Below are positions 51,680 to 60,930 of a stretch of DNA of 64,000 nucleotides, piece by piece (position 1 is the first letter of the stretch; each line of letters begins with the position of its first letter). Both the position numbers and the translations under genes were made by a program. The notes below the pieces were generated by a model. It was not told the origin of the DNA. It searched no databases and was given only the letters and a program-made list of their open reading frames with translations. Origin of the DNA: Elioraea tepidiphila DSM 17972 (GTDB lineage Bacteria > Pseudomonadota > Alphaproteobacteria > Acetobacterales > Acetobacteraceae); assembly GCF_000378465.1 (NCBI RefSeq), contig NZ_KB899911.1, forward strand, positions 124,001 through 188,000, in the 5' to 3' direction.

Positions 51680-52473
51680 GCGAGAAGCGCCTTCGTCGCG
51701 GCCGCCACATCGTGCTCGCGCATCAGGCTCTCGCCGACCAGCAGCGCGCGCGCGCCGGCCGCCCGCATGCGCGCGACATCCGCGGGCGTGCGGATGCCGC
51801 TCTCCGCGACCAGGAACCGCTCGGGTCCGACCCGTGCGGCGAGCCGCTCGGTCGTCGCAAGATCGGTCTTCAAGGTCTTGAGATTGCGGTTGTTGATCCC
51901 GAGCAGGGGTGTGCGCAGCTTCAGCGCCCGGTCGAGCTCCGCCTCGTCATGCACCTCGACCAGCACGTCCATGCCGAGCGCCTCGGCCGCGGCCTCCAGC
52001 GCGGCGGCCTCCGCGTCCGATAGGCAGGCCATGATGAGCAGGATGCAGTCCGCCCCCATGGCGCGCGCCTCCAGCACCATCCACGGGTCGAGCATGAAGT
52101 CCTTGCGCAGCACCGGCAGATCGACCGCCGCGCGCGCCGCGACGAGGTATTCGGGCGCGCCCTGGAAGAACGGCGCGTCGGTCAGCACCGAGAGGCAGTC
52201 CGCTCCGCCGTCGCGATAGGCCCGCGCCAGGGCAGGGGGGTCGAAGTCGGGGCGGATCAGCCCGGCCGAGGGCGAGGCCTTCTTGATCTCGGCGATCAGC
52301 CCCATCCGCCCGGAGGCGGCGGCACGGCGCAGCGCGGCGAGGAAGCCGCGCGGCGGGGAGGCGGCCTCGGCCTCGCGCCGCAGCGCGGCCTCGGGGCGGG
52401 CGGCCTTGCGCACGGCCACGTCCTCGCGCGTGCGGGCGCAGATCCGCGCGAGCGCATCCGGCAAGGCGGTCAT
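51676..52473 (-). CDS. trpC: Indole-3-glycerol phosphate synthase
   Basis: This 265-residue TIM-barrel enzyme catalyses the fourth step of tryptophan synthesis. Catalytic stretches are [71 protein letters not shown] and [12 protein letters not shown]. It is translationally coupled to trpD and moaC. Confidence 0.97.
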
Positions 52474-53510
52474 GCCCGGCCCTCGCTGCGGGTGATCGCG
52501 ATCAGCGCGTCGAGCGCCGCGCGCGCCGCCCCGGAATCGATCGATTTCGCCGCCAGCGCCACGCCCTCCTTCAGGTCGCCCGCGCGGCCGGCGATGATCA
52601 GCGCCGCGGCCGCGTTCAGCAGCACGGCATCGCGATACGGCCCGGCGATCCCGCCCAGCACCGCGCGCAGCGCCTCGGCGTTCTCGGCCGCATCGCCGCC
52701 CTTCAGCGCCGCCGGCGAGGCAAGCTTGAGCCCGGCATCGGCCGGCTTCACCGTGAACTCGCGGACCCGCCCCTCGTGCCACTCCGCGACGTGGCTTTCG
52801 CCCGTCACGGTGAGTTCGTCCAGCCCGTCCGAGCCGTGCACCACCCAGGCGCGCTCGGCGCCGAGCCGGCCGAGCGTCTCGGCGAGCGGACGCAGCCATT
52901 TCCGGCCGAACACGCCGACCAGCTGGCGCTTCACCCGCGCGGGGTTGGCGAGCGGGCCGAGCACGTTGAAGATCGTGCGCACGCCGAGCTCCACGCGCGG
53001 CCCCGCGACATGGCGCATCGCCGCGTGGTGGCGCGGCGCCATCAGGAACGCGACGCGCACCTGCTTGAGCGCCTCCTCCAGCACCGGGAACGGCGCGTCG
53101 ATCGTCACGCCGAGCGCGCCCAGCACATCCGCGCCGCCCGAGCGCGAGGAGATCGCGCGGTTGCCGTGCTTGGCGACCGCCACGCCGCACCCCGCCACCA
53201 CGAAGGCGACGGTGGTGGAGATGTTCACCGTGCCCTGGGCATCGCCGCCCGTGCCGCAGACATCGATCGCGCCTGCCGGGGCAGCGATCGCGCTCATGCG
53301 CGCGCGCATCACCCGCGCCGCTCCGGTGATCTCGTCCACGGTCTCGCCGCGCACGCGCAAGGCCATCAGCAGGCCGGCGATCTGCGCCGGCGTCGCCTCG
53401 CCCGCCATCAGCGTGTCGAACGCGGCCTCGGCTTCGGCCTCGCTCAGCGCCTCGCCCTCGGCGAGCCGCGCGATCACCGGCTTCAGGGACGGCAGCGACC
53501 CATCGCTCAT
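52470..53510 (-). CDS. trpD: Anthranilate phosphoribosyltransferase
   Basis: This 346-residue enzyme adds PRPP to anthranilate. The diphosphate loop [17 protein letters not shown] and [21 protein letters not shown] are present, as is the anthranilate-binding [10 protein letters not shown]. Start ATG 53510 overlaps the trpG stop by 4 bases. Confidence 0.97.
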   Translation of the reverse strand: MSDGSLPSLKPVIARLAEGEALSEAEAEAAFDTLMAGEATPAQIAGLLMALRVRGETVDEITGAARVMRARMSAIAAPAGAIDVCGTGGDAQGTVNISTTVAFVVAGCGVAVAKHGNRAISSRSGGADVLGALGVTIDAPFPVLEEALKQVRVAFLMAPRHHAAMRHVAGPRVELGVRTIFNVLGPLANPARVKRQLVGVFGRKWLRPLAETLGRLGAERAWVVHGSDGLDELTVTGESHVAEWHEGRVREFTVKPADAGLKLASPAALKGGDAAENAEALRAVLGGIAGPYRDAVLLNAAAALIIAGRAGDLKEGVALAAKSIDSGAARAALDALIAITRSEGRA

Positions 53511-54106
53511 GCCGGCTCCGGCACGCGGTTCAGCTTGCGCGCGATCGCGAGGAAATTGCCGAGGATCCGGTGGCCGTGCTCGGAGGCGATGGACTCGGGG
53601 TGGAACTGCACGCCGAAGATCGGCAAGTCGCGATGCCGCATCCCCATGATGATCCCGGCCTCGTTCACCGCGGTGGTTTCCAGCGCGTCGGGCAGGGTGT
53701 CGCGATCGACGATCAGGCTGTGATAGCGCGTCGCACGGAACGGGGAGGGCACGGACTCGAAGATGTCGGTGCCGCCATGGCTGACGCTGTCCACCTTGCC
53801 GTGCCACGGCGCCGGAGCCCGCACGACCTTGCCGCCGAAGGCCTGGCCGATCGCCTGGTGGCCGAGGCAGACGCCGAACAGCGGCAGGCGCGCCTCGGCG
53901 GCGGCGGCGATCAGGTCGAGGCAGATCCCGGCCTTGTCCGGATCGCAGGGGCCGGGGCTCAGCACGATCGCGTCGGGCTGGCGGGCGAGCGCTTCGGCGA
54001 CGCTGATCGCGTCGTTGCGCACCACCTCCGTCTCCGCCCCCAGATCGCCCAGGAAGTGGAAGAGATTGAAGGTGAAGCTGTCGTAGTTGTCGATGAGCAG
54101 CAGCAT
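53507..54106 (-). CDS. trpG: Anthranilate synthase component II (glutamine amidotransferase)
   Basis: This 199-residue class I amidotransferase has [20 protein letters not shown] at the start, the nucleophile motif [15 protein letters not shown], and the His-Glu pair in [14 protein letters not shown]. It supplies ammonia to TrpE, encoded apart at 59.4-60.9 kb. ATG 54106 is preferred over a start 30 bases upstream on length. Confidence 0.96.
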   Translation of the reverse strand: MLLLIDNYDSFTFNLFHFLGDLGAETEVVRNDAISVAEALARQPDAIVLSPGPCDPDKAGICLDLIAAAAEARLPLFGVCLGHQAIGQAFGGKVVRAPAPWHGKVDSVSHGGTDIFESVPSPFRATRYHSLIVDRDTLPDALETTAVNEAGIIMGMRHRDLPIFGVQFHPESIASEHGHRILGNFLAIARKLNRVPEPA

Positions 54107-54204
54107 GGCGGGGCGGAGGATGGGCCGCGCACGCAAGGCGGGTCAACGGGGCCCGGGCCATCCCCCCTCCTTGATCCCCCCCGGGAGGATGCGAGAATGG
54201 CGGC

Positions 54205-56556
54205 ATGGACACGACCCTGCCGCGCCTGACCCTGCCCCTCTCGGGGCTCTCCTGCGCCTCCTGCGCGAGCCGCGTGGAGCGCGCGGCCGCCGGCGTGCCG
54301 GGCGTCGCCCGCGCCACCGTGAACCTTGCCGCCGAGACGGCCGAGGTCGCCTACGACCCGGGCCAGACCGATGCCGCGCACATCGCCGCGGCGATCGCTG
54401 CTGCGGGCTACGGCGTGCCCGAGGAGCGGGTCGTGCTGCGCATCGGCGGCATGTCCTGCACCTCGTGCCAGGGCCGGGTCGAGCGCGCGCTTGCGGCCGT
54501 GCCGGGCGTGCTCGGCGTGGCGGTGAACCTCGCGACGAACAGCGCCGAGGTGCGGGTCGCGCGCGGTGCGGCGGATGCCGACACGCTGATCGCTGCCGTG
54601 GTGGCCGCCGGCTACAGCGCCTCGGCGGAAGGCGCGCCCGCGGCGGAACGGTTCGATACCGGCACGGCGGTGCTGATCCTCTGCGCGGTGTTGACCGCGC
54701 CGTTCCTGGTGGACATGGCGTTCCATCTCGCCGGCCATCACCTGCTGCCGGCCTGGCTGCAACTGCTGCTCGCGACACCGGTGCAGGCGATCGGCGGAGC
54801 CCGCTTCTACCGTGCGGCCTGGGCGGGCCTGCGTGCGCGTGCCGGCAACATGGATCAGCTCGTCGCGCTTGGCACCAGTTCGGCCTTCGCGCTCTCTGTC
54901 TGGCATCTCATTGCTGGCGGCCCGCTCTATTTCGAGGCCGCAGCGGTGATCATCACGCTCGTGCATCTCGGCAAGTGGCTGGAGGCGCGCGCGAAACGCG
55001 GCACATCCGAGGCGATCGAGGCGCTGCGCCGGCTGCGCCCCGAGACGGCGGCACGGATCGCCCCGGACGGCACCGAGCAGCGCGTTCCCGCCGCGCTGCT
55101 GCGGCCCGGCGATCGGGTGCGCGTGCGCCCCGGCGAGTCCTTCCCGGCCGACGGCGTGGTCGAGCAGGGCGAGACCGAAGCCGACGAGGCGATGATCACC
55201 GGCGAGAGCCGTCCCGTGGCGAAGTCGCTTGGCGACCCGGTGACCGCCGGCGCCGTCAACGGCGCGGGGCTGGTCACGGTGCGCGTCACTGCCGCCGGCG
55301 AGGGCACGGTGCTCGCGCGCATCATGCGGCTCGTGCAGTCGGCCCAGGCTACGAAGGCGCCGGTGCAGGCGCTGGTCGATCGCGTCTCGGCCGTGTTCGT
55401 CCCCGTGGTGCTGGCGATCGCGCTCGTCACGCTGGTAGCCTGGCTGATCGCCGGCGCCGGGCACGAGACCGCGATCGTCAACGCCGTTTCGGTGCTGGTG
55501 ATCGCGTGCCCCTGCGCGCTCGGCCTCGCGACCCCGGCGGCGCTGGTCGCCGGCACGGGGGCCGCCGCGCGGCGCGGCGTGCTGATCCGCGACGCGGCCT
55601 CGCTGGAACGCGCGCGCGGCCTCGACACGGTGGTGTTCGACAAGACCGGCACGCTGACCGAGGGTCGGCACGCCGTGATCGCCGTGGCGGGCGATCCCGA
55701 CACGCTGCGCCTCGCGGCTGCCCTGCAGCAGGGCAGCGAGCATCCGCTGGCGCACGGCGTGTTGCGGGCGGCGGAGGAGCGGGGACTCGCCCTGCCGGCG
55801 GTCGAGGGATTCCGCGCCGTGCCGGGCAGGGGGGTATCGGGCAGCGTCGAGGGCCGCACGCTCGCGCTCGGCAACCGGCGCATGATGGCGGAGGCGGGCG
55901 CCGATCCCGCACCTTTCGCGGCCTTCGCCGCCGAGCACGAGGCGCGGGGCGCGACCGCGGTGTATCTCGCCGAAGGGCCGCGCGTGCTCGGCGCGCTCGC
56001 GCTCGCCGACACGCTGCGGCCGGGTGCTGCCGAGGCGGTGGCCGAGACGCGCGCGCTCGGGCTGCTGCCGGTGCTGCTCACCGGCGATGCCGAGGCGCCG
56101 GCGCGCACGGTCGCCGCCGCGGTGGGGATCGACCGGGTCGAGGCCGAGGTGAGCCCCGAGCACAAGGCCGATCGCGTGCTCGCGCTGAAGGCTGAGGGTC
56201 GCAGGGTCGCAATGGTGGGCGACGGGGTGAACGACGCCCCCGCGCTGGCCGCGGCCGATCTCGGCATCGCCGTCGGCGGCGGCACGGACGCGGCGCTCAA
56301 GACCGCCGGGATCGCGCTGATGCGGCCCGACCCGCTGCTGGTGCCCGAGGCGATCCGGATCGCGCGCGCCACGCTGCGCAAGATCCGCGAGAACCTGGCC
56401 TTCGCCTTCGCCTACAACACCGCCGCGATCCCGCTCGCGGCCTTGGGCTTCCTCTCGCCCGTGATCGCGGGTGCGGCCATGGCGGCCTCCTCCGTTTCGG
56501 TGGTCACGAACGCGCTGCTGCTTCGCCGCCTCGGACGCGCTAAACGGAGGGCATGA
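54205..56556 (+). CDS. copA: Copper-translocating P-type ATPase
   Basis: This 783-residue P1B ATPase has two N-terminal metal-binding domains (GLSCASCASRVE, GMSCTSCQGRVE), eight membrane helices, a TGES-like actuator (MITGESRPVAKS), the metal-transport motif ACPCALGLATP, the phosphorylation site FDKTGTLTEG, nucleotide-domain EHPLAHGV, and hinge GDGVNDAPAL. It exports Cu(I). No copper-responsive regulator or chaperone is adjacent. It is coupled by ATGA overlap to a small membrane protein. Confidence 0.95.
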   Translation: MDTTLPRLTLPLSGLSCASCASRVERAAAGVPGVARATVNLAAETAEVAYDPGQTDAAHIAAAIAAAGYGVPEERVVLRIGGMSCTSCQGRVERALAAVPGVLGVAVNLATNSAEVRVARGAADADTLIAAVVAAGYSASAEGAPAAERFDTGTAVLILCAVLTAPFLVDMAFHLAGHHLLPAWLQLLLATPVQAIGGARFYRAAWAGLRARAGNMDQLVALGTSSAFALSVWHLIAGGPLYFEAAAVIITLVHLGKWLEARAKRGTSEAIEALRRLRPETAARIAPDGTEQRVPAALLRPGDRVRVRPGESFPADGVVEQGETEADEAMITGESRPVAKSLGDPVTAGAVNGAGLVTVRVTAAGEGTVLARIMRLVQSAQATKAPVQALVDRVSAVFVPVVLAIALVTLVAWLIAGAGHETAIVNAVSVLVIACPCALGLATPAALVAGTGAAARRGVLIRDAASLERARGLDTVVFDKTGTLTEGRHAVIAVAGDPDTLRLAAALQQGSEHPLAHGVLRAAEERGLALPAVEGFRAVPGRGVSGSVEGRTLALGNRRMMAEAGADPAPFAAFAAEHEARGATAVYLAEGPRVLGALALADTLRPGAAEAVAETRALGLLPVLLTGDAEAPARTVAAAVGIDRVEAEVSPEHKADRVLALKAEGRRVAMVGDGVNDAPALAAADLGIAVGGGTDAALKTAGIALMRPDPLLVPEAIRIARATLRKIRENLAFAFAYNTAAIPLAALGFLSPVIAGAAMAASSVSVVTNALLLRRLGRAKRRA

Positions 56557-56747
56557 GGAAGGCGAAGCCGCGCCGCACCGCACCGCGTCGATCCCGGCGT
56601 CCGGGCCGGATCGCGCGCATCGCCGCTGCGCTCGGGCACGGCGGACGGCGGCTCGTCCTCCTGCTGCTGCTCGGCGCAGCGCTCGCCTATCCCGGCGCCT
56701 TCCTCGCCGACGCGCTGCTGGGCGCGATCTTCGCCGCCGTGCCCTGA
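56553..56747 (+). CDS. Small single-helix membrane protein
   Basis: This 64-residue protein has a very basic N-terminus (Arg/Lys-rich over 30 residues) and one hydrophobic helix (LVLLLLLGAALAYPGAFLADALLGAIF). ATG overlaps the copA stop. It might be an accessory of CopA or an assembly factor; I recognise no family. Confidence 0.6.
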   Translation: MRKAKPRRTAPRRSRRPGRIARIAAALGHGGRRLVLLLLLGAALAYPGAFLADALLGAIFAAVP

Positions 56748-56809
56748 CAGGGGCTGCGCGTCCGCGCGGGCTCTGCCAGGATCGGCGACGGACAGCGAGG
56801 GAGGTGGAG

Positions 56810-58036
56810 ATGGCAACCAGGACGAGCCGGCGCGCCGCGAAGGACGAGGGCGATCCCGTCGGCGCCTTCATGCCGGGGCCGCGCGTGACGATCGCGGGGG
56901 CGGCGTCCGGGCCGCTCGCCGGCCTGACCTTCGGGCTCAAGGACCTGTTCGACGTCGCCGGCCACGTCTCCACCTTCGGCAACCCCGACTGGGCACGCAC
57001 CCATCCGCCCGCCTCGATCACCGCGCCCTGCGTCACCATGCTGGTCGAGGCGGGGGCCTCGATGGTCGGCAAGACCAAGACGGTGGAGCTCGCCGCCGGG
57101 CTGACCGGCGAGAATCTCTGGTACGGCACGCCGACCAACCCGGTCTGTCCCGACCGCTATCCCGGCGGCTCCTCCTGCGGCTCGGCCGCGGGGCTGGCGG
57201 CCGGGCTGTTCGACTTCGCGCTCGGCTCCGACACCGCCGGCTCCGTGCGCATCCCGGCGAGCTATTGCGGCGTGTTCGGCATCCGCCCGAGCTGGGGCGC
57301 GGTGAACCCCTGCGGCGTGCTGCCGCTCGGCCCCTCCTTCGACACGGTCGGCTGGTTCGCGCGCGACGCGGGCGTGCTGCGCCGCGTCGGCGAGGTGCTG
57401 CTGCCGCCCGGCGGCGAAGGCGCGCTCGGGCCCCTGCTCAAGGTCGAGGAGGCGTGGATGAACGCTGCCCCCGCCGTGGCCAACGCGCTCACGCCTGCCC
57501 TCGAACGGCTGGAGGCGCGGTTCGGCCGCGCCGCGCAGGTGGAGGTCGCGGTCGAGGGGCTGCACACCTTCTTCGATGCGTTCCGGGCCTGCAACAACGA
57601 GGAGAACCTCTCCGCGCTCGGTCCGTGGGTCTACGGCGTGAAGCCGAAGCTCTCGCCCACGGTGCAGGGGCGGTTCGACACCGCGCCGCACCAGCCGCCC
57701 GCGAAGACCGCCTGGGGCCGGCATGTGCGCGCGGTCGCCGGCGCGCGCATCCGCGCCCTGCTCGGCGGCGGCGGGGTGCTGGTGTTCCCCACCTCGCCCG
57801 TGCCCGCGCCGCTGCTCTCCTCCTCGACCGAGGAGATCATGGCCGTGCGCGAGCAGACGATCGGCGTCACCTCGATCAGCGGGTTCTCGGGCGCGCCCGA
57901 GGTGACGCTGCCGGTCGCGCGGGTGGACGGCGCCCCGGTCGGGCTCAGCCTGCTCGCCGCACCGGGGCGGGACCGCGCCCTGCTCGCCTTCGCTCAGGCG
58001 GCCGCCGAGACGCTCGGCATCGGCGAGCCCGCCTGA
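56810..58036 (+). CDS. Amidase (amidase signature family)
   Basis: This 408-residue amidase-signature enzyme has FGLKDLFDVAGH with the catalytic Lys, the Gly/Ser-rich nucleophile region PGGSSCGSAAGLAAG, and GSDTAGSVRIPASYCGVFG with the cis-Ser and Ser nucleophile. GGGAGGTGG precedes ATG 56810. The substrate amide is unknown. Confidence 0.92.
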   Translation: MATRTSRRAAKDEGDPVGAFMPGPRVTIAGAASGPLAGLTFGLKDLFDVAGHVSTFGNPDWARTHPPASITAPCVTMLVEAGASMVGKTKTVELAAGLTGENLWYGTPTNPVCPDRYPGGSSCGSAAGLAAGLFDFALGSDTAGSVRIPASYCGVFGIRPSWGAVNPCGVLPLGPSFDTVGWFARDAGVLRRVGEVLLPPGGEGALGPLLKVEEAWMNAAPAVANALTPALERLEARFGRAAQVEVAVEGLHTFFDAFRACNNEENLSALGPWVYGVKPKLSPTVQGRFDTAPHQPPAKTAWGRHVRAVAGARIRALLGGGGVLVFPTSPVPAPLLSSSTEEIMAVREQTIGVTSISGFSGAPEVTLPVARVDGAPVGLSLLAAPGRDRALLAFAQAAAETLGIGEPA

Positions 58037-58049
58037 GACGGCGTAACCG

Positions 58050-58078
58050 TTGCATCTCGTTATCAAATCGTGTAGGGT
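58050..58078 (+). promoter_or_regulatory. Possible sigma70 promoter
   Basis: TTGCAT (58050-58055) and TAGGGT (58073-58078) are 17 bases apart in a locally AT-rich patch, 29 bases before the start of the lipoprotein gene. The -10 match is weak. Confidence 0.3.
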
Positions 58079-58106
58079 TCGACATCTCGGCCGGGAGGGA
58101 GAGACG

Positions 58107-58913
58107 ATGCGGATAGGGGCCACGCTCCGCGGGGTGCTTGCGGCATCGCTCCTCGCGCTCGCCGCCTGCACCGATCTCTCGGCCGTGCGCGACTTCTCGC
58201 GCCTCGCCGCCGGCACGGCGGACTATCGCGGCCTGGTCGAGCGCTACGCAACTTATGGCGACCGGCTCGCCTTCTACCGCGAGCGCCCTGTCGAGGTGGG
58301 CAACCGCGCGGAGCTGCGCGAGGGGCTGATCGCCCTGCACACGGCGCTGACCGGCTACATGGCCGCGCTCGGCGATCTCGCCGACGATGCCACGGTCTCG
58401 GTCTCGACCGCGCCGCTCGCCGAGGCCGCGCAGAAGGCGGGGCTGTTCGATGCGGCGATGCGACCGCGCGTGCAGGCGCTCGGCGACATCGTCGCGCGCG
58501 CCGTGACCGCGCGCTGGCGCCAGCACGAACTCGGCCGCATGATCGAGGCCGGCAACGCGCCGGTGCAGGACATCACCGCGCGGCTGATCCGCTTCGCCGA
58601 GGGGCTCGCCGCCGAGGATGCCGAGGAACGCCAGATCGCGGCGTTCACCTACGATCTGACGATCCGCCGCGCCTCCGATCCGGCGGGAATCAGGGCGCTG
58701 CGGGAGTGGCGCATGCAGCGACTGGCCGAGATCGATGCGCGCGCGGCCGCGCGCGACGGCTTCATCGCCGCGATGCGCCGGATCGGCGAGGGGCATCAGA
58801 CGCTCCACGACAACCGCGACCGGCTCTCGGCCGAGGAGACGCTGCGCCAGATCCGCGCGGTGAACAGCCAGCTCCGCACCATCGGCCGCCTGCTCAGGAC
58901 CGCGGTGCTCTAG
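58107..58913 (+). CDS. Lipoprotein of unknown function
   Basis: This 268-residue protein has a lipobox (LALAAC, Cys21) after a hydrophobic signal, then long amphipathic helices over the whole mature part. I see no enzyme motif. ATG 58107 is preceded by GGGAGGGAGAG. It is followed 12 bases later by a helical protein with one hydrophobic patch; the two look like an operon pair. Confidence 0.75.
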   Translation: MRIGATLRGVLAASLLALAACTDLSAVRDFSRLAAGTADYRGLVERYATYGDRLAFYRERPVEVGNRAELREGLIALHTALTGYMAALGDLADDATVSVSTAPLAEAAQKAGLFDAAMRPRVQALGDIVARAVTARWRQHELGRMIEAGNAPVQDITARLIRFAEGLAAEDAEERQIAAFTYDLTIRRASDPAGIRALREWRMQRLAEIDARAAARDGFIAAMRRIGEGHQTLHDNRDRLSAEETLRQIRAVNSQLRTIGRLLRTAVL

Positions 58914-58925
58914 GGGAGGGGTGCG

Positions 58926-59357
58926 ATGCCCGAGGTGACCGACGGCTTCGACGTCGCCCGCGAGATGGGCGAGGCGGCCAAGGCGGTGATGGACCGGCTG
59001 ATGGCCGATTACGAGACGCTGACCAAGGACGAGGTGCGCGAGCTCGAGGACCTCGCCTGGGACCTGCAGAGCCAGGCCGCGCGCATCCGCACCCTCGCGG
59101 TCGGCGCGCTGCTCGCCGAGGCCGAGACGAGCATCGAGGCGATCAACCGCGAAACGAGGCGGGCGCGCAAGGCGATCAAGGATATCGGCAAGGTGCGCCA
59201 GGCGATCGCGATCGGCGCCGCGCTGCTGACCGTCGCCTCGGCGATCGCGACCAGGAACGCGGCGGGGCTGAAGCCCGCCGTCAACACGCTGAAGGACGTG
59301 CTGAAGGAGCCGGCGAAGGATCTCGGCAAGGCGGTCGTGAAGAAGGTGAAGGGGTAG
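58926..59357 (+). CDS. Helical protein of unknown function
   Basis: This 143-residue, all-helical, charged protein has one hydrophobic stretch (AIAIGAALLTVASAIA, about residues 96-112). It carries no signal peptide. The C-terminus is Lys-rich (KDLGKAVVKKVKG). I do not recognise it. It is the partner of the preceding lipoprotein and convergent with trpE. Confidence 0.68.
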   Translation: MPEVTDGFDVAREMGEAAKAVMDRLMADYETLTKDEVRELEDLAWDLQSQAARIRTLAVGALLAEAETSIEAINRETRRARKAIKDIGKVRQAIAIGAALLTVASAIATRNAAGLKPAVNTLKDVLKEPAKDLGKAVVKKVKG

Positions 59358-59415
59358 GGCGGATCCCGATCGGGGGAACGACCCTGATCAGGCGAAGAGG
59401 CGCGCGGGGAAACCT

Positions 59416-60930
59416 CTACCGCCCCGCACCTGCGGCGAAGCGCACCGCCTCCTCGGCCGCGCGGATGAGTGCGCGCGCCTTGTGCACCGTCTCCTGGTAC
59501 TCGGTCTCGGGGTCGCTGTCCGCGACCACGCCGGCACCCGCCTGCACGTACATCGTGCCGTCCTTCACCACGGCCGTGCGCAGCGCGATGCAGGTGTCCA
59601 TGTCGCCGCCGGCGGCGAAGTAGCCGATGCAGCCGCCATAGATTCCACGCCGCTCGGGCTCCAGTTCCTCGATGATCTCCATCGCCCGGACCTTCGGCGC
59701 GCCCGAGAGCGTGCCGGCCGGGAATCCCGCCATCAGCGCATCCACCGCATCGAGCCCCGGCCGCAGTCGCCCCTCGACATGCGAGGAGATGTGCATGACG
59801 TGGCTGTAGCGTTCGATCGTGAACTGCTCCTTCACCCGCACCGTGCCGATCGCGGCGACCCGGCCGACATCGTTGCGACCGAGATCGAGCAGCATCAGAT
59901 GCTCGGCGCGCTCCTTCGGATCGTTCAGCAGGTCCTGTTCGAGGCGGAGATCCTCCTCGTGCGTCGCGCCGCGCGGGCGGGTGCCGGCGAGCGGGCGGAT
60001 CGTGACCGTGCCCTCGCGCAGCCGCACCATGATCTCGGGCGAGGAGCCGACGATCGCGAAGCCGCCGAAATCGAGGAAGAACAGGAACGGCGAGGGGTTG
60101 AGCCGGCGCAGAGAGCGATAGAGCGCGAAGGGCGGCAGGGCGAAGGGCACGGCGAAGCGCTGGCTGGGCACGATCTGGAACGCATCGCCCGCGTGGATGT
60201 ACTCGACCGCCTTGGCGACCGCCGCCTTGTACTGCTCCTTGGTCATGTTGCTGCGCACGGCGCCGAGATCGGGCGGCGAGGCGGGCGCGGCCGGTGGCGG
60301 GGGCAGCGGCCGCGCCATCGCGGCGGCGGCCGCGGCGAGGCGGGCTTCGGCGGCGGCGCGCGCGGTCTCGGCGTCGATCCCCGGCTGCGGCCGCACGGTG
60401 GTGGCGAAGGTCAGCGTGTCGGCCACCGTGTCGAACACCGCGACGATCGTCGGGCGCATCAGGATGCCGTCGGGCAGGCCGAGCGGATCGGGATTGGTCT
60501 CCGGGATGCGCTCGATCCGGCGGACGAAGTCGTAGGCCAGATAGCCCACCACGCCCGCGCTCATCGGCGGCAGGCCCGTCGGCACCTCGACGCGGCTCTC
60601 GGCGAGCAGCCGGCGCAGCGAGGCGAGCGCGCCGTCCGGCTCCTCGCGCCAGCCGTTCGGATCGGTCAGCGCGAAGCGGTTCACCTCGGCCCGATCGCCG
60701 CGCGCGCGCCAGACGAGATCCGGGTCGAGCATGATGATGGAGTAGCGCCCGCGCGCCGCCCCGCCCTCGACGCTCTCCAGCAGCACCGAGTTCGGCCTTC
60801 CGGCGGCGAGCTTCAGGAACGCCGAGACCGGCGTCTCCAGGTCCGAGACCGTGGTGGTCCAGAGCAGTTGCGGGATGCCGGACTCGTAGCGGGCCCGGAA
60901 CATCGCCGCATCCGGCAGTTTCGGGCTCAT
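59416..60930 (-). CDS. trpE: Anthranilate synthase component I
   Basis: This 504-residue chorismate-utilising enzyme makes anthranilate with TrpG. The N-terminal LLESVEGGAARGRYSIIML is the tryptophan feedback region. The C-terminal catalytic part has AGTRPRGATHEED, LMLLDLGRNDVGRVA, FPAGTLSGAPKVRAMEII and GAGVVADSDPETEYQE. ATG 60930 overlaps the stop of the upstream ppiD-like gene. No leader-peptide attenuator is visible. Confidence 0.96.
   Translation of the reverse strand: MSPKLPDAAMFRARYESGIPQLLWTTTVSDLETPVSAFLKLAAGRPNSVLLESVEGGAARGRYSIIMLDPDLVWRARGDRAEVNRFALTDPNGWREEPDGALASLRRLLAESRVEVPTGLPPMSAGVVGYLAYDFVRRIERIPETNPDPLGLPDGILMRPTIVAVFDTVADTLTFATTVRPQPGIDAETARAAAEARLAAAAAAMARPLPPPPAAPASPPDLGAVRSNMTKEQYKAAVAKAVEYIHAGDAFQIVPSQRFAVPFALPPFALYRSLRRLNPSPFLFFLDFGGFAIVGSSPEIMVRLREGTVTIRPLAGTRPRGATHEEDLRLEQDLLNDPKERAEHLMLLDLGRNDVGRVAAIGTVRVKEQFTIERYSHVMHISSHVEGRLRPGLDAVDALMAGFPAGTLSGAPKVRAMEIIEELEPERRGIYGGCIGYFAAGGDMDTCIALRTAVVKDGTMYVQAGAGVVADSDPETEYQETVHKARALIRAAEEAVRFAAGAGR

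Noticed and set aside
53959-57138. Minus-strand frame of over 1000 codons opposite copA
   Set aside because: It is antisense to a fully motif-bearing copA and is low complexity, so it is a GC artefact.
59363-59372. Palindrome CCCGATCGGG between convergent genes
   Set aside because: It is short, without a loop or T tract, and expected by chance in GC-rich DNA.
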